This document shows, in pieces, positions 6,605-13,846 of a stretch of DNA of 17,714 bases; position 1 is the stretch's first letter; every line of letters starts with the position of its first letter. A program made the translations under genes and the position numbers. Source of the DNA: Lachnospiraceae bacterium (GTDB taxonomy: Bacteria; Bacillota_A; Clostridia; Lachnospirales; Lachnospiraceae); NCBI GenBank assembly GCA_017652545.1, contig JAGCAV010000181.1, positions 1 through 17,714 on the forward strand. Reading direction: 5' to 3'. The notes beneath the pieces were generated by a model. The model was not told where the DNA came from and made no database searches. It saw nothing but the letters and a program-made list of their open reading frames with translations.

Positions 6605-8029
6605 ATGCTGACATACGAATTGGATGAGCGGGGAAGCGAACCGCTTTACGAATTTCTTTACAGAAAGATCAGGGATGATATCCTTTCAGGGACGATCGGG
6701 CGGGATGCCCCTCTTCCCTCAAAACGCACCCTGGCAAAGCATCTGAATATCAGTATTATGACTGTGGAGAATGCCTACGCCCAGCTCATGACGGAGGGAT
6801 ATATCTATTCCAGGCCCAGAAGCGGTTTTTACGCGGCGGATGTATCCGACGCTCTGCGCTACCGGGATGAAACAGGCACAGCCGGCCCGGCCAGGAGCCG
6901 GACTGAAGACGGGGCGGACCGGCATGACCCGGGCAACGGGACTGTTTTTGCCGATTTTTCAAGCAACCAGACCCAGCCCGACAGCTTTCCTTTTACTACG
7001 TGGGCCAGGCTGACACGCCGGATCCTGACGGACAACAAGGAGCAGCTGATGACGAACCCGCCCACAGGCGGCGTGTGGGAGCTCAGGGAAGCGATTGCTG
7101 CGCATCTGAAGGCATTCAGGGGAATTGAGATCGAAAGCGATCAGGTGATCGTCGGAGCAGGGACAGAGTACCTGTATGGCCTGATCCTGCAGATCCTCGG
7201 ACTGGACCGGATCTTTGCGGTGGAGGATCCCGGCTACAGAAAGGCTGCCCTGGTCTGTGAGGCGTTTGCGGTGCAGCTTCGGCGGATACCGCTGGATGGG
7301 AGCGGGCTGTCAGTGAAAGCGCTTGCCGAATCCGGTGCCGATACGGTTCATGTGACGCCGGCCCATCATTTCCCGACCGGGATCACCATGCCGGCCGGCC
7401 GGCGATATGAGCTGCTCCGGTGGGCAGCCGGGAAGCCCGGCCGGTATATCGTGGAGGATGATTATGACAGTGAGTTCAGGCTCAGCGGGAGACCCCTGCC
7501 CTCCCTGTTCGGGATGGATACGGCAGACCGTGTCATCTATATGAACACGTTTACCAAAACGCTGGCTTCCACCATGCGGATCAGCTATATGATCCTGCCG
7601 CGGCCGCTGCTGTCCGTCTTCCATGAAAAACTGCAGTTCTATTCCTGTACGGTCCCGACCTTTGAACAGTACACGCTGGCCTGTTTCATCAGGGAGGGAC
7701 ATTTTGAAAAGCATATTAACCGCATGCGCACGCTGAGCAGAAGGAAACGAGATCTCCTGCTGGAGAGCATCCGGAAAAGTCCGATCAGCAGGATCGCGTC
7801 TGTATCGGAGGAACATGCAGGCCTTCATTTTCTGCTGACGCTCCGGACGGAAATGCCTGAGAAGCTGTTCATGGAAAGACTGGAGGAAAGCGGGATCCGG
7901 CTCGCGCCGGCTTCGGATTACTACGAGCAGGGAGCGAAGAAGGGTACCTATATCATGAATTATTCATCTGTCGCACCGGAAAAGATCCCGGAGGCAATTG
8001 ACAGGATTTGCAGGATCGTGGGGGAGTGA
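6605..8029 (+). CDS. pdxR: MocR/PdxR-type regulator: GntR helix-turn-helix plus PLP aminotransferase domain
   Basis: The 474-residue protein has an N-terminal GntR winged helix (about 10-80, with LPSKRTLAKHLNISIMTVE) and a class I aminotransferase-fold domain (about 125-470). The PLP-binding lysine is K318 in NTFTKTLAS, and VEDDYDSEF (283-291) carries the Asp that contacts the pyridine nitrogen. Such proteins use PLP as an effector and control B6 genes. The gene lies opposite pdxK with interlocking promoters, making pdxK the likely target; this organism would thus regulate B6 salvage rather than the pdxST synthesis genes usually linked to PdxR. mnmA starts one base after its stop, so the two are probably cotranscribed. 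The domain reading is firm; the symbol is by context, since other MocR subgroups control taurine or GABA genes. Confidence 0.88.
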   Translation: MLTYELDERGSEPLYEFLYRKIRDDILSGTIGRDAPLPSKRTLAKHLNISIMTVENAYAQLMTEGYIYSRPRSGFYAADVSDALRYRDETGTAGPARSRTEDGADRHDPGNGTVFADFSSNQTQPDSFPFTTWARLTRRILTDNKEQLMTNPPTGGVWELREAIAAHLKAFRGIEIESDQVIVGAGTEYLYGLILQILGLDRIFAVEDPGYRKAALVCEAFAVQLRRIPLDGSGLSVKALAESGADTVHVTPAHHFPTGITMPAGRRYELLRWAAGKPGRYIVEDDYDSEFRLSGRPLPSLFGMDTADRVIYMNTFTKTLASTMRISYMILPRPLLSVFHEKLQFYSCTVPTFEQYTLACFIREGHFEKHINRMRTLSRRKRDLLLESIRKSPISRIASVSEEHAGLHFLLTLRTEMPEKLFMERLEESGIRLAPASDYYEQGAKKGTYIMNYSSVAPEKIPEAIDRICRIVGE

Positions 8030-8030
8030 G

Positions 8031-9140
8031 ATGCCGGAAAACAGGAATAAGATGACAAATACGAAAAAAGCCCTGATTGCCATGAGCGGCGGTGTGGACA
8101 GCTCTGTGGCGGCTGCCCTGATGGTCGAGGCCGGATATGCGTGCATCGGCGTGACCATGAAGCTATTTGACAATGAGGATGTCAGCATTCCGAGGGAGCA
8201 CAGCTGCTGCAGCCTGGAGGATGTGGAAGATGCCAGGAGCGTGGCGGCAAAACTGGGAATGCCCTACTATGTTTTCAATTTCCGGGAAGGCTTTCAGGAG
8301 CAGGTCATAGACCGGTTCGTAAGCGCCTATGAAACCGGTTCCACACCGAATCCCTGCATTGACTGCAACCGGTACATGAAGTTTGAGAAGCTGTACCACA
8401 GGGCGGTGGAACTGGACTGTGACCATGTGGTGACCGGGCATTATGCCAGGATCGCTTATGATGAAAAAAGCGGCAGATGGCTGCTGAAAAAGGGGATCAA
8501 CGAAGCAAAGGATCAAAGCTACGTCCTGTGCTTCATGACCCAGGAACAGCTCGCGCATACGCTGTTCCCGCTCGGCGAATATGCGGACAAGGAGGCTGTG
8601 CGACTGGTGGCGGGGCGGTACGGATTCGTGAATGCCGGCAAGAAGGACAGCCAGGATATCTGTTTTGTGCAGACCGGTCATTACGCGGATTTTATACGCT
8701 CGTATACAGGAAAAGAATATCCGCCCGGACCGTTCATCGGACCGGAAGGACAGGTGCTCGGCACGCATAAAGGGATCATCTGTTACACCATAGGACAGCG
8801 GAAAGGCCTGGGCCTGGCGCTGCCTGAACCGCTGTATGTGCGGGAGAAGGATGTGGCCTCCAACGAAGTGCGTCTGTCCCGGGAAGAAGCACTGTTCTCA
8901 GACCGGCTGATCGCGGAGGATGTCAACTGGATCAGCATCGCGCCGCCTGAAGCGGGAGAGCAGATCCGTGTCAGTGCAAAACCACGGTACAGGGCAAAAG
9001 AGACGCCGGCGACGGCCACCGTGCTGGAGGACGGGCGTGTGGAAGTTGTCTTTGACAGGCCGGTCCGGGCCATCACGCGCGGGCAGACGGTCGCGCTGTA
9101 TGACGGGGATCTGGTCGTGGCAGGCGGGAGGATCATGTAG
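8031..9140 (+). CDS. mnmA: tRNA-specific 2-thiouridylase MnmA
   Basis: MnmA adds sulfur to C2 of the wobble uridine of tRNA Lys, Glu and Gln. The 369-residue protein has the ATP-pyrophosphatase loop SGGVDSS (19-25), NPCIDCN (107-113), TGHYAR (135-140), DSQDICF (206-212) and a C-terminal beta-barrel. Catalytic cysteines by alignment are C112 and C211; a third, C109, replaces the Asp of the E. coli motif. Start 8031 is chosen because GGGGGAG lies just before it at the end of the regulator gene; ATG 8052 is a possible alternative, as the intervening residues are not conserved in the family. The gene follows the PdxR-like regulator by one base. The pairing may link PLP status to sulfur transfer, because cysteine desulfurases need PLP, but that is speculation. 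Confidence 0.95.
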   Translation: MPENRNKMTNTKKALIAMSGGVDSSVAAALMVEAGYACIGVTMKLFDNEDVSIPREHSCCSLEDVEDARSVAAKLGMPYYVFNFREGFQEQVIDRFVSAYETGSTPNPCIDCNRYMKFEKLYHRAVELDCDHVVTGHYARIAYDEKSGRWLLKKGINEAKDQSYVLCFMTQEQLAHTLFPLGEYADKEAVRLVAGRYGFVNAGKKDSQDICFVQTGHYADFIRSYTGKEYPPGPFIGPEGQVLGTHKGIICYTIGQRKGLGLALPEPLYVREKDVASNEVRLSREEALFSDRLIAEDVNWISIAPPEAGEQIRVSAKPRYRAKETPATATVLEDGRVEVVFDRPVRAITRGQTVALYDGDLVVAGGRIM

Positions 9141-9182
9141 AGAACGGCACTGGTGTACCGGCAGGTTCTGCTTACAAAACCT

Positions 9183-9211
9183 TTGACCTGAAAGTGTTTC
9201 TGTAGTAGTAT
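9183..9211 (+). promoter_or_regulatory. Promoter of the L,D-transpeptidase-proB operon
   Basis: TTGACC (9183-9188) and TAGTAT (9206-9211) are exactly 17 bases apart in the 160-base gap after mnmA. Predicted start is near 9218, ahead of both candidate start codons of the transpeptidase gene. Confidence 0.6.
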
Positions 9212-9302
9212 CAGGAGTCAGGGTAATGGTTCAGGCGGGGGTAAAAAGGTCCTGGATCATATCATGACTGAAGAGTCTTTATCAGGGGAGCAGACAGAGT
9301 TT

Positions 9303-10205
9303 ATGACAAAAAACAGGATTATTATATCTTCAATCATAGCAGGAATATTCATCGGCATCATGACGATCACCGCAGCGGCCGGTTCGCTGGGCGGGACAGA
9401 AATGATGGCCGGAATCGGCGCCGTGGCACCGGAGTATCCTGAGGAGGAGATCACGGAAAGGATCATTCAGTGGGAAGATTCGCCTTTCTATCTGAAGGTC
9501 AGGTTTGATGAGACCTATGAGATCCTGAAAAAGACCGATACCCAGGGCTGGCGGTTCATCGGGGATGAAGGCTCCGTGCGCTGGGAAGAAGATAAGATCA
9601 GGGCTTATTTCTCAAAGCTGAAGGAAAAATATGACACGCCCCGCGGCGAGGTGGCTTTTACAACCCACAATGGTGTGAAGAAGATCTTCAACAGTGAGAA
9701 CTGCGGATGGAACCTCAATATCGACTTCTGTGTACGCCGGCTTGAGGAGGCTGTGGCGGCAGGATCATTTGAGATGGACCCCGCATTCAACAGCGGACTT
9801 GTCTACTCCGCAGATAACGGCGTGGGAGACAGCTATGTTGAGGTGGATATCCGGGAACAGAAGGTCTATCTGTATGAGGACGGGAAGTGTACATTCTCAA
9901 CAGACTGTGTCACCGGAACAGACGGATATACCGACACCCGGAAGGGCGTATTTCAGGTACAGGGAAAGGCATCTCCGGCAACACTGCGGGATGTGGATAA
10001 GAACGGCGACAAGTATGAACAGCCGGTCGAATACTGGATCGCTTTCAACGGTTCCCAGGGCATGCACGATGCCATCTGGAGAGGCGATTTCGGAAAGGAT
10101 TATTACAAGAGCTGGGGATCTCACGGATGCGTGAACCTGCCGCTGGATGCTGCCAGGCGGATCTATGAAGCGGTTTCAATCTATTTCCCGGTCATCGTAT
10201 GGTAG
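9303..10205 (+). CDS. L,D-transpeptidase (YkuD) with PG-binding-4-like domain
   Basis: The enzyme forms 3-3 peptide cross-links in peptidoglycan or attaches proteins to it, outside the membrane. The 300-residue reading has a membrane segment (6-26) preceded by MTKNR, a region resembling PG_binding_4 (about 55-162), and a YkuD catalytic domain (about 178-300) with MHDAIW (H255) and SHGCVNL (H274, catalytic C276). Start 9303 is preferred because AGGGGAG (9284-9290) precedes it and the basic tail before the membrane segment is typical; ATG 9264 would add 13 mainly acidic residues and lacks a well-placed ribosome site. The predicted cytoplasmic tail and absence of a clear cleavage site suggest a membrane-anchored enzyme. 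proB starts 12 bases downstream, in one operon. Confidence 0.9.
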   Translation: MTKNRIIISSIIAGIFIGIMTITAAAGSLGGTEMMAGIGAVAPEYPEEEITERIIQWEDSPFYLKVRFDETYEILKKTDTQGWRFIGDEGSVRWEEDKIRAYFSKLKEKYDTPRGEVAFTTHNGVKKIFNSENCGWNLNIDFCVRRLEEAVAAGSFEMDPAFNSGLVYSADNGVGDSYVEVDIREQKVYLYEDGKCTFSTDCVTGTDGYTDTRKGVFQVQGKASPATLRDVDKNGDKYEQPVEYWIAFNGSQGMHDAIWRGDFGKDYYKSWGSHGCVNLPLDAARRIYEAVSIYFPVIVW

Positions 10206-10217
10206 GAAAATCTAATC

Positions 10218-11012
10218 ATGAGAAATAAAAAACGCAGAATTGTAGTGAAGGTAGGTACGTCCACTCTGACAAATGAACTGGGAAACAGCAACCTGAGGCT
10301 GATGGAAGAACTGTCCAGAGTGCTGGCGGATGTTCAGAATATGGGAAATGAGGTCGTACTGGTATCCTCCGGCGCGATCGCTGTCGGCGCCAACAAGATG
10401 CACCTGAGCGAAAAACCGAAGGAGATGCGCCTGAAACAGGCAGCCGCCGCGGTCGGCCAGTGTGAGAACATGTTCCTGTATGACAAGTTCTTCGGGTATT
10501 ATGACAAAACGGTTGCCCAGATCCTTCTGAACGCGGATGATATCCGGCAGGAAGTGAAAAAGGAGAATCTGACCAACACCTTTGAGACGCTGCTGGAGAA
10601 CGGCATTATCCCCATTGTCAACGAGAATGACTCTGTCAGTTACACGGAGATCGAATCGGAGGAGAAGCTTTTTGGCGACAACGACATGCTGTCCGCTGTT
10701 GTGGCTGTGCTGTGCAGGGCTGATCTGCTGGTGATCCTCTCCGATATTGACGGCTTTTATGATAAGGATCCCCGGTTCTACAAAGACGCGAAGGTCATTG
10801 ACCGGATCGACGTCATTGACGAGAGCGTATATAAACTGGCCGGCGGAGCCGGCTCACGCCGTGGCACGGGCGGCATGAGGACCAAGCTGCAGGCAGCCGA
10901 CCTGGCCACATCCCAGGGGATCAGCGTCATTGTCACCAACGGACAGAATCCAAAAGCCCTCTACGATATCGCAGAGGGCATGAAAGTGGGGACTCTGTTC
11001 AAGGGGCATTGA
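10218..11012 (+). CDS. proB: Glutamate 5-kinase without PUA domain
   Basis: Glutamate 5-kinase makes gamma-glutamyl phosphate, the first step of proline synthesis. The 264-residue protein is a complete amino-acid-kinase domain: VKVGTSTLT (10-18), VSSGAIAVG (49-57), VNENDSV (134-140), LFGDND (151-156), SDIDGFY (175-181) and GTGGMRTK (216-223). The E. coli enzyme is about 100 residues longer because of a C-terminal PUA domain, missing here as in some other bacterial ProBs. The active-site segments are intact. AGGAAA precedes the ATG by eight bases. It follows the transpeptidase by 12 bases and is closed by a strong terminator; proA, its usual partner, is not next to it and must lie elsewhere if the pathway is complete. 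Confidence 0.94.
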   Translation: MRNKKRRIVVKVGTSTLTNELGNSNLRLMEELSRVLADVQNMGNEVVLVSSGAIAVGANKMHLSEKPKEMRLKQAAAAVGQCENMFLYDKFFGYYDKTVAQILLNADDIRQEVKKENLTNTFETLLENGIIPIVNENDSVSYTEIESEEKLFGDNDMLSAVVAVLCRADLLVILSDIDGFYDKDPRFYKDAKVIDRIDVIDESVYKLAGGAGSRRGTGGMRTKLQAADLATSQGISVIVTNGQNPKALYDIAEGMKVGTLFKGH

Positions 11013-11038
11013 TTACCGATCTTACATTCCTTGATTTC

Positions 11039-11063
11039 AGGTGCCGGTCCGGCACCTTTTTTT
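11039..11063 (+). terminator. Rho-independent terminator after proB
   Basis: AGGTGCC (11039-11045) pairs with GGCACCT (11051-11057) around a five-base loop and is followed by seven T. No T run exists on the other strand, so it serves proB rather than the opposing GH3 gene. Confidence 0.92.
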
Positions 11064-11073
11064 ACTTTCCTTT

Positions 11074-12867
11074 TCAGTCTTCATACGGTTCCCGCATGGC
11101 AAAGAAGAATTTCTCTTTCACAGGCGTATCGATCACGCGGACCGGTTTGAGCTGATTGGCGGATGCTCCCTTCATGATCATGACATCCCGGTACAGCTGA
11201 TACGTCTGCTGCTGCAGGAAGACCAGTTCCATCGGGGCAAGCGTACCGTTATGTACGCATTCACCATAGATGGGGTTTGCCTGCATCAGTTTCGCTTCCA
11301 GGACATCGCGGCAGTGAGGGATCATCTCTTTCGGAACAACATGATCCGGCTCGATCAGCACGATATAATGCCCCGGTGATGTGGAGGTATCCGCGAACAC
11401 GCTGTAATCGTTGACATTCAGTGAAACAGCTCTGGAGAACGCGTCAACGGCCCAGCGGACAGATTCCTCGTTGGTCTTCTCACCGGCGATGGACAGCAGC
11501 TGGTCTTTCCGGTAGACAAACCGGATCATAGGTGTCTCATTGTAATAACCTGTCACCCGCACAACATCCTGAAGGCGGTAGCGGTAGAAACCGGACAGGT
11601 TTGTCACGATAATCTCATAATCCTCTCCGACTTCAAGCTCTTCAATGGTCAGCGTATGATCGTCTGTACTTCCGACAGGTATAAATTCATAAAACCCGCC
11701 GTCCGGTATCAGCACGTATGACTCATCCCCCATGTGTCTTGCGGCTGCGATCAGGGATTCGGAGGCAGCGTAGCACAGGTTGTTGAAGGGGATGCTTTTG
11801 CCGCTGTATTTTCGCATGCGTTTCGCGTACGGGAAAAAGCCCCCTGTTCCGATACCGCCGATCCAGCTCATTCTGGGCCAGATCCGGGGAATGATCGGCG
11901 TATCGAAACCTTCGCGGAATTCACGCAGCAGTTCCTTTGCCCGGTCAGGATCCGGTGTGAGCTGCTTTGCCAGCGCGGTACGGACATGATCCGGGACCTT
12001 GACCTTTTTGCTGATGCGGCCGTGGTAGATGTCCCTGCAGAGCATCTCATAGTTCTCACGGATATAATCCATGATATCCACAAGGCCGGTCATGAAGACG
12101 GAATCCATAAAGACCATATCGCGGTGCCCCAGCGCCAGACGCGCTTTGAGGTATCTTAAGTCCATCTCCTCCTCGGGGCAGATCACCTCCCACGGAGATA
12201 TCAGCAGATAGGGGATGAAATCCTTCATGGATTTGAGCAGTGAGCTTGAGAGGTTTCCCTTGTCAACGCCGGACTCTGTTTTTACCACTTTCAGTTCAAT
12301 GGCATTCAGGCCCTGGCCTGTCGGGAGCCCCCGGCCGGTCGTGTTCATATAGTACTCATTGGCCACGCCAAAAGCCATCACCACAGAGTATTTCACACTT
12401 TTTTTCAGTTCATTTTCCGAAGAGGGGATATATTTGGGCACGCCGATGCTGCCGGAAGTCAGGGCAAAATGCACAGGCGCCTGGGCTGAAAGCAGGTTCT
12501 GTTCCCCTTTCATCATGCGCTCGATGTAAGGTTCATAATCGTCGTAGGTGGTAAAGGGAACCTTCTTCCTGTAGTCTTCCAGCGTACGTATATCACGGAA
12601 ACCGTATTTCCTGCCGTATTCAGTATCCTGATTTTCCTTCATCAGATCCGAAAGGAGCTTGTACTGAAGAATGACAGCCTGGCTGCTGTTCCGGTCAAGT
12701 TCGCGGACAACCTTTTTGCCCAGGACGATCAGCGTTCCTGTCGTGCCGGCGCTGAGCATGTCTTTCAGGTTTTTGCGGCGCAGGTACCTGCGCTCATCCA
12801 GAAGGACGCGGACGATCTCCTTCGCTTCGAGAATCCGTTCGTTCAGACTGCTGTTTCTTAATTTCAT
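11074..12867 (-). CDS. GH3-family acyl-acid amido synthetase-like protein
   Basis: GH3 proteins belong to the adenylate-forming (ANL) superfamily; plant members join amino acids to jasmonate or auxin. The 597-residue product shows the family's three nucleotide motifs: LTSGSIGVPKYIP (136-148), YAASES (366-371) and FYRYRLQDVVRV (427-438), then AGEKTNEE (461-468). Motif 3 usually reads RxGD; here it is RLQD. The bacterial substrate is unknown. Start 12867 is chosen over 12948 because GGGAGG lies upstream and the earlier start would overlap the ParB-like gene by more than 60 bases. That gene ends 19 bases upstream, so the two form one operon. No signal peptide or membrane segment: cytosolic. The gene ends convergently with proB with 61 bases between. 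Confidence 0.86.
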   Translation of the reverse strand: MKLRNSSLNERILEAKEIVRVLLDERRYLRRKNLKDMLSAGTTGTLIVLGKKVVRELDRNSSQAVILQYKLLSDLMKENQDTEYGRKYGFRDIRTLEDYRKKVPFTTYDDYEPYIERMMKGEQNLLSAQAPVHFALTSGSIGVPKYIPSSENELKKSVKYSVVMAFGVANEYYMNTTGRGLPTGQGLNAIELKVVKTESGVDKGNLSSSLLKSMKDFIPYLLISPWEVICPEEEMDLRYLKARLALGHRDMVFMDSVFMTGLVDIMDYIRENYEMLCRDIYHGRISKKVKVPDHVRTALAKQLTPDPDRAKELLREFREGFDTPIIPRIWPRMSWIGGIGTGGFFPYAKRMRKYSGKSIPFNNLCYAASESLIAAARHMGDESYVLIPDGGFYEFIPVGSTDDHTLTIEELEVGEDYEIIVTNLSGFYRYRLQDVVRVTGYYNETPMIRFVYRKDQLLSIAGEKTNEESVRWAVDAFSRAVSLNVNDYSVFADTSTSPGHYIVLIEPDHVVPKEMIPHCRDVLEAKLMQANPIYGECVHNGTLAPMELVFLQQQTYQLYRDVMIMKGASANQLKPVRVIDTPVKEKFFFAMREPYED

Positions 12868-12886
12868 TCCTGAGCCCTCCCTCTGA

Positions 12887-13267
12887 TTATTGTCTGTCGG
12901 GATCAAGGATCTTGATCCGCACTGTCGGAACGTTTGCCTGCAGAGCACCGGCCCAGCGATGGTGTCCGTTCAGGATCAGATAGTCGCCCTGACGAAGTTT
13001 GTTGACCATAATGGGTTCTTCGTATACGGGCATGCCGCTCGAGTGATTCCATCTGGCGATCTGGGAGTAGTTCGAAATGATGGAATCGTTCGGACCTATT
13101 CTCGGATCGGAGAATTCGTCGTCCGGATTGGCATGGAGTCTGGCAGGAGGAACCTTTTTCGTCCCCATTTTCTCCAGAACACCCGGCTTGACAGTGTCGG
13201 GATTACCATGGTATGACTCAATATCATTTTTGATCCGCTGCTGCAGATTTCTGGTTTGACTGGCCAT
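12887..13267 (-). CDS. Small ParB/sulfiredoxin-fold protein
   Basis: The 126-residue protein matches the N-terminal ParB/Srx fold: a conserved PxxxF-like segment (47-56), PIMV (85-88), and the signature ILNGHHRWAGAL (98-109). This fold binds nucleotides and is used by ParB CTPases, sulfiredoxins and a free-serine kinase. There is no helix-turn-helix or dimerisation domain, and the gene is far shorter than chromosomal parB, so a segregation role is unlikely. AAGAGGAAA precedes the ATG at 13267. It lies 19 bases before the GH3 amido synthetase gene, so a metabolic role tied to it, such as making or removing a phosphorylated or adenylated intermediate, is possible. That is inference from gene order only. 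Confidence 0.8.
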   Translation of the reverse strand: MASQTRNLQQRIKNDIESYHGNPDTVKPGVLEKMGTKKVPPARLHANPDDEFSDPRIGPNDSIISNYSQIARWNHSSGMPVYEEPIMVNKLRQGDYLILNGHHRWAGALQANVPTVRIKILDPDRQ

Positions 13268-13298
13268 GTGGATTTCCTCTTTTGATCAGATGACAAAT

Positions 13299-13327
13299 TT
13301 GGTATAAACAGATACAATGATTATACT
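13299..13327 (+). promoter_or_regulatory. Promoter of the HAD-like phosphatase gene
   Basis: TTGGTA (13299-13304) and TATACT (13322-13327) are 17 bases apart; the start would be near 13334, about 27 bases before the chosen ATG. Confidence 0.6.
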
Positions 13328-13349
13328 ACAAGATTCCCTGAACGCACAA
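13320..13349 (-). promoter_or_regulatory. Promoter of the ParB-like/GH3 operon
   Basis: On the minus strand a perfect TATAAT (complement of 13320-13325) has TTGTGC (complement of 13344-13349) 18 bases upstream. The -10 boxes of the two diverging promoters overlap by four bases. Confidence 0.5.
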
Positions 13350-13360
13350 TGAGGCATGCC

Positions 13361-13846
13361 ATGCGTATTTCTTTTGATCTTGATGAAGTCCTGTTTGTAG
13401 ATCCCGAATCCTTTGAAACGGAAAAACCCCCCGCCTTTCCGCTTGACCGGATCTTCCCGGAGCGGCTCCGCAAGGGGACCGTCGGGCTGATCCATCAGCT
13501 TCAGGAGGAGGGCTTCGAAGTCTGGGTGTATACGTCTTCCTACCGTTCCGAACTGTACATCCGATCTCTTTTCCGCCAGTATGGGGTTACTTTTGACCAT
13601 ATCATCAACGCGCCGCGCCATCTGAGAGAGGTGCAGCGGAAACGCCGGCTTCCGCTTCCGCAGAAAGTGCCGACGTTTTACCGCATCGACCTGCATATCG
13701 ACGATGAGGATGTCATCCACCGGTACGGCAGGGAAATGGGGTTCAAAACCCTGAAGGTCTGTGATCCGGATCCGCAGTGGGATCAGAAGGTCCTTGATGA
13801 AGCGCGCCGGCTGCGGGCTGCCAAAGAGAAACTTACTCAGCCCTGA
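13361..13846 (+). CDS. Small HAD-superfamily phosphatase-like protein
   Basis: The 161-residue protein has HAD motif I FDLDEV (5-10, D6 and D8), motif II VYTSS (56-60) and motif IV HIDDED (112-117). The spacing fits a small capless or short-capped HAD hydrolase; the substrate is not evident. Start 13361 is preferred over 13349 because GAGG (13351-13354) sits six bases before it and motif I then falls at residues 5-10 as usual. The gene diverges from the ParB-like/GH3 operon with overlapping promoters, and its last 14 bases overlap the end of the convergent secreted-protein gene; I see no terminator between them. Confidence 0.82.
   Translation: MRISFDLDEVLFVDPESFETEKPPAFPLDRIFPERLRKGTVGLIHQLQEEGFEVWVYTSSYRSELYIRSLFRQYGVTFDHIINAPRHLREVQRKRRLPLPQKVPTFYRIDLHIDDEDVIHRYGREMGFKTLKVCDPDPQWDQKVLDEARRLRAAKEKLTQP

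Noticed and set aside
9141..9169. AGAAC/GTTCT repeat just after mnmA as a terminator
   Set aside because: Only five pairs with a large loop and no T run.
12887..13267. Chromosome or plasmid partition protein ParB
   Set aside because: No helix-turn-helix, no parA neighbour, no parS-like sites seen, and only 126 residues.
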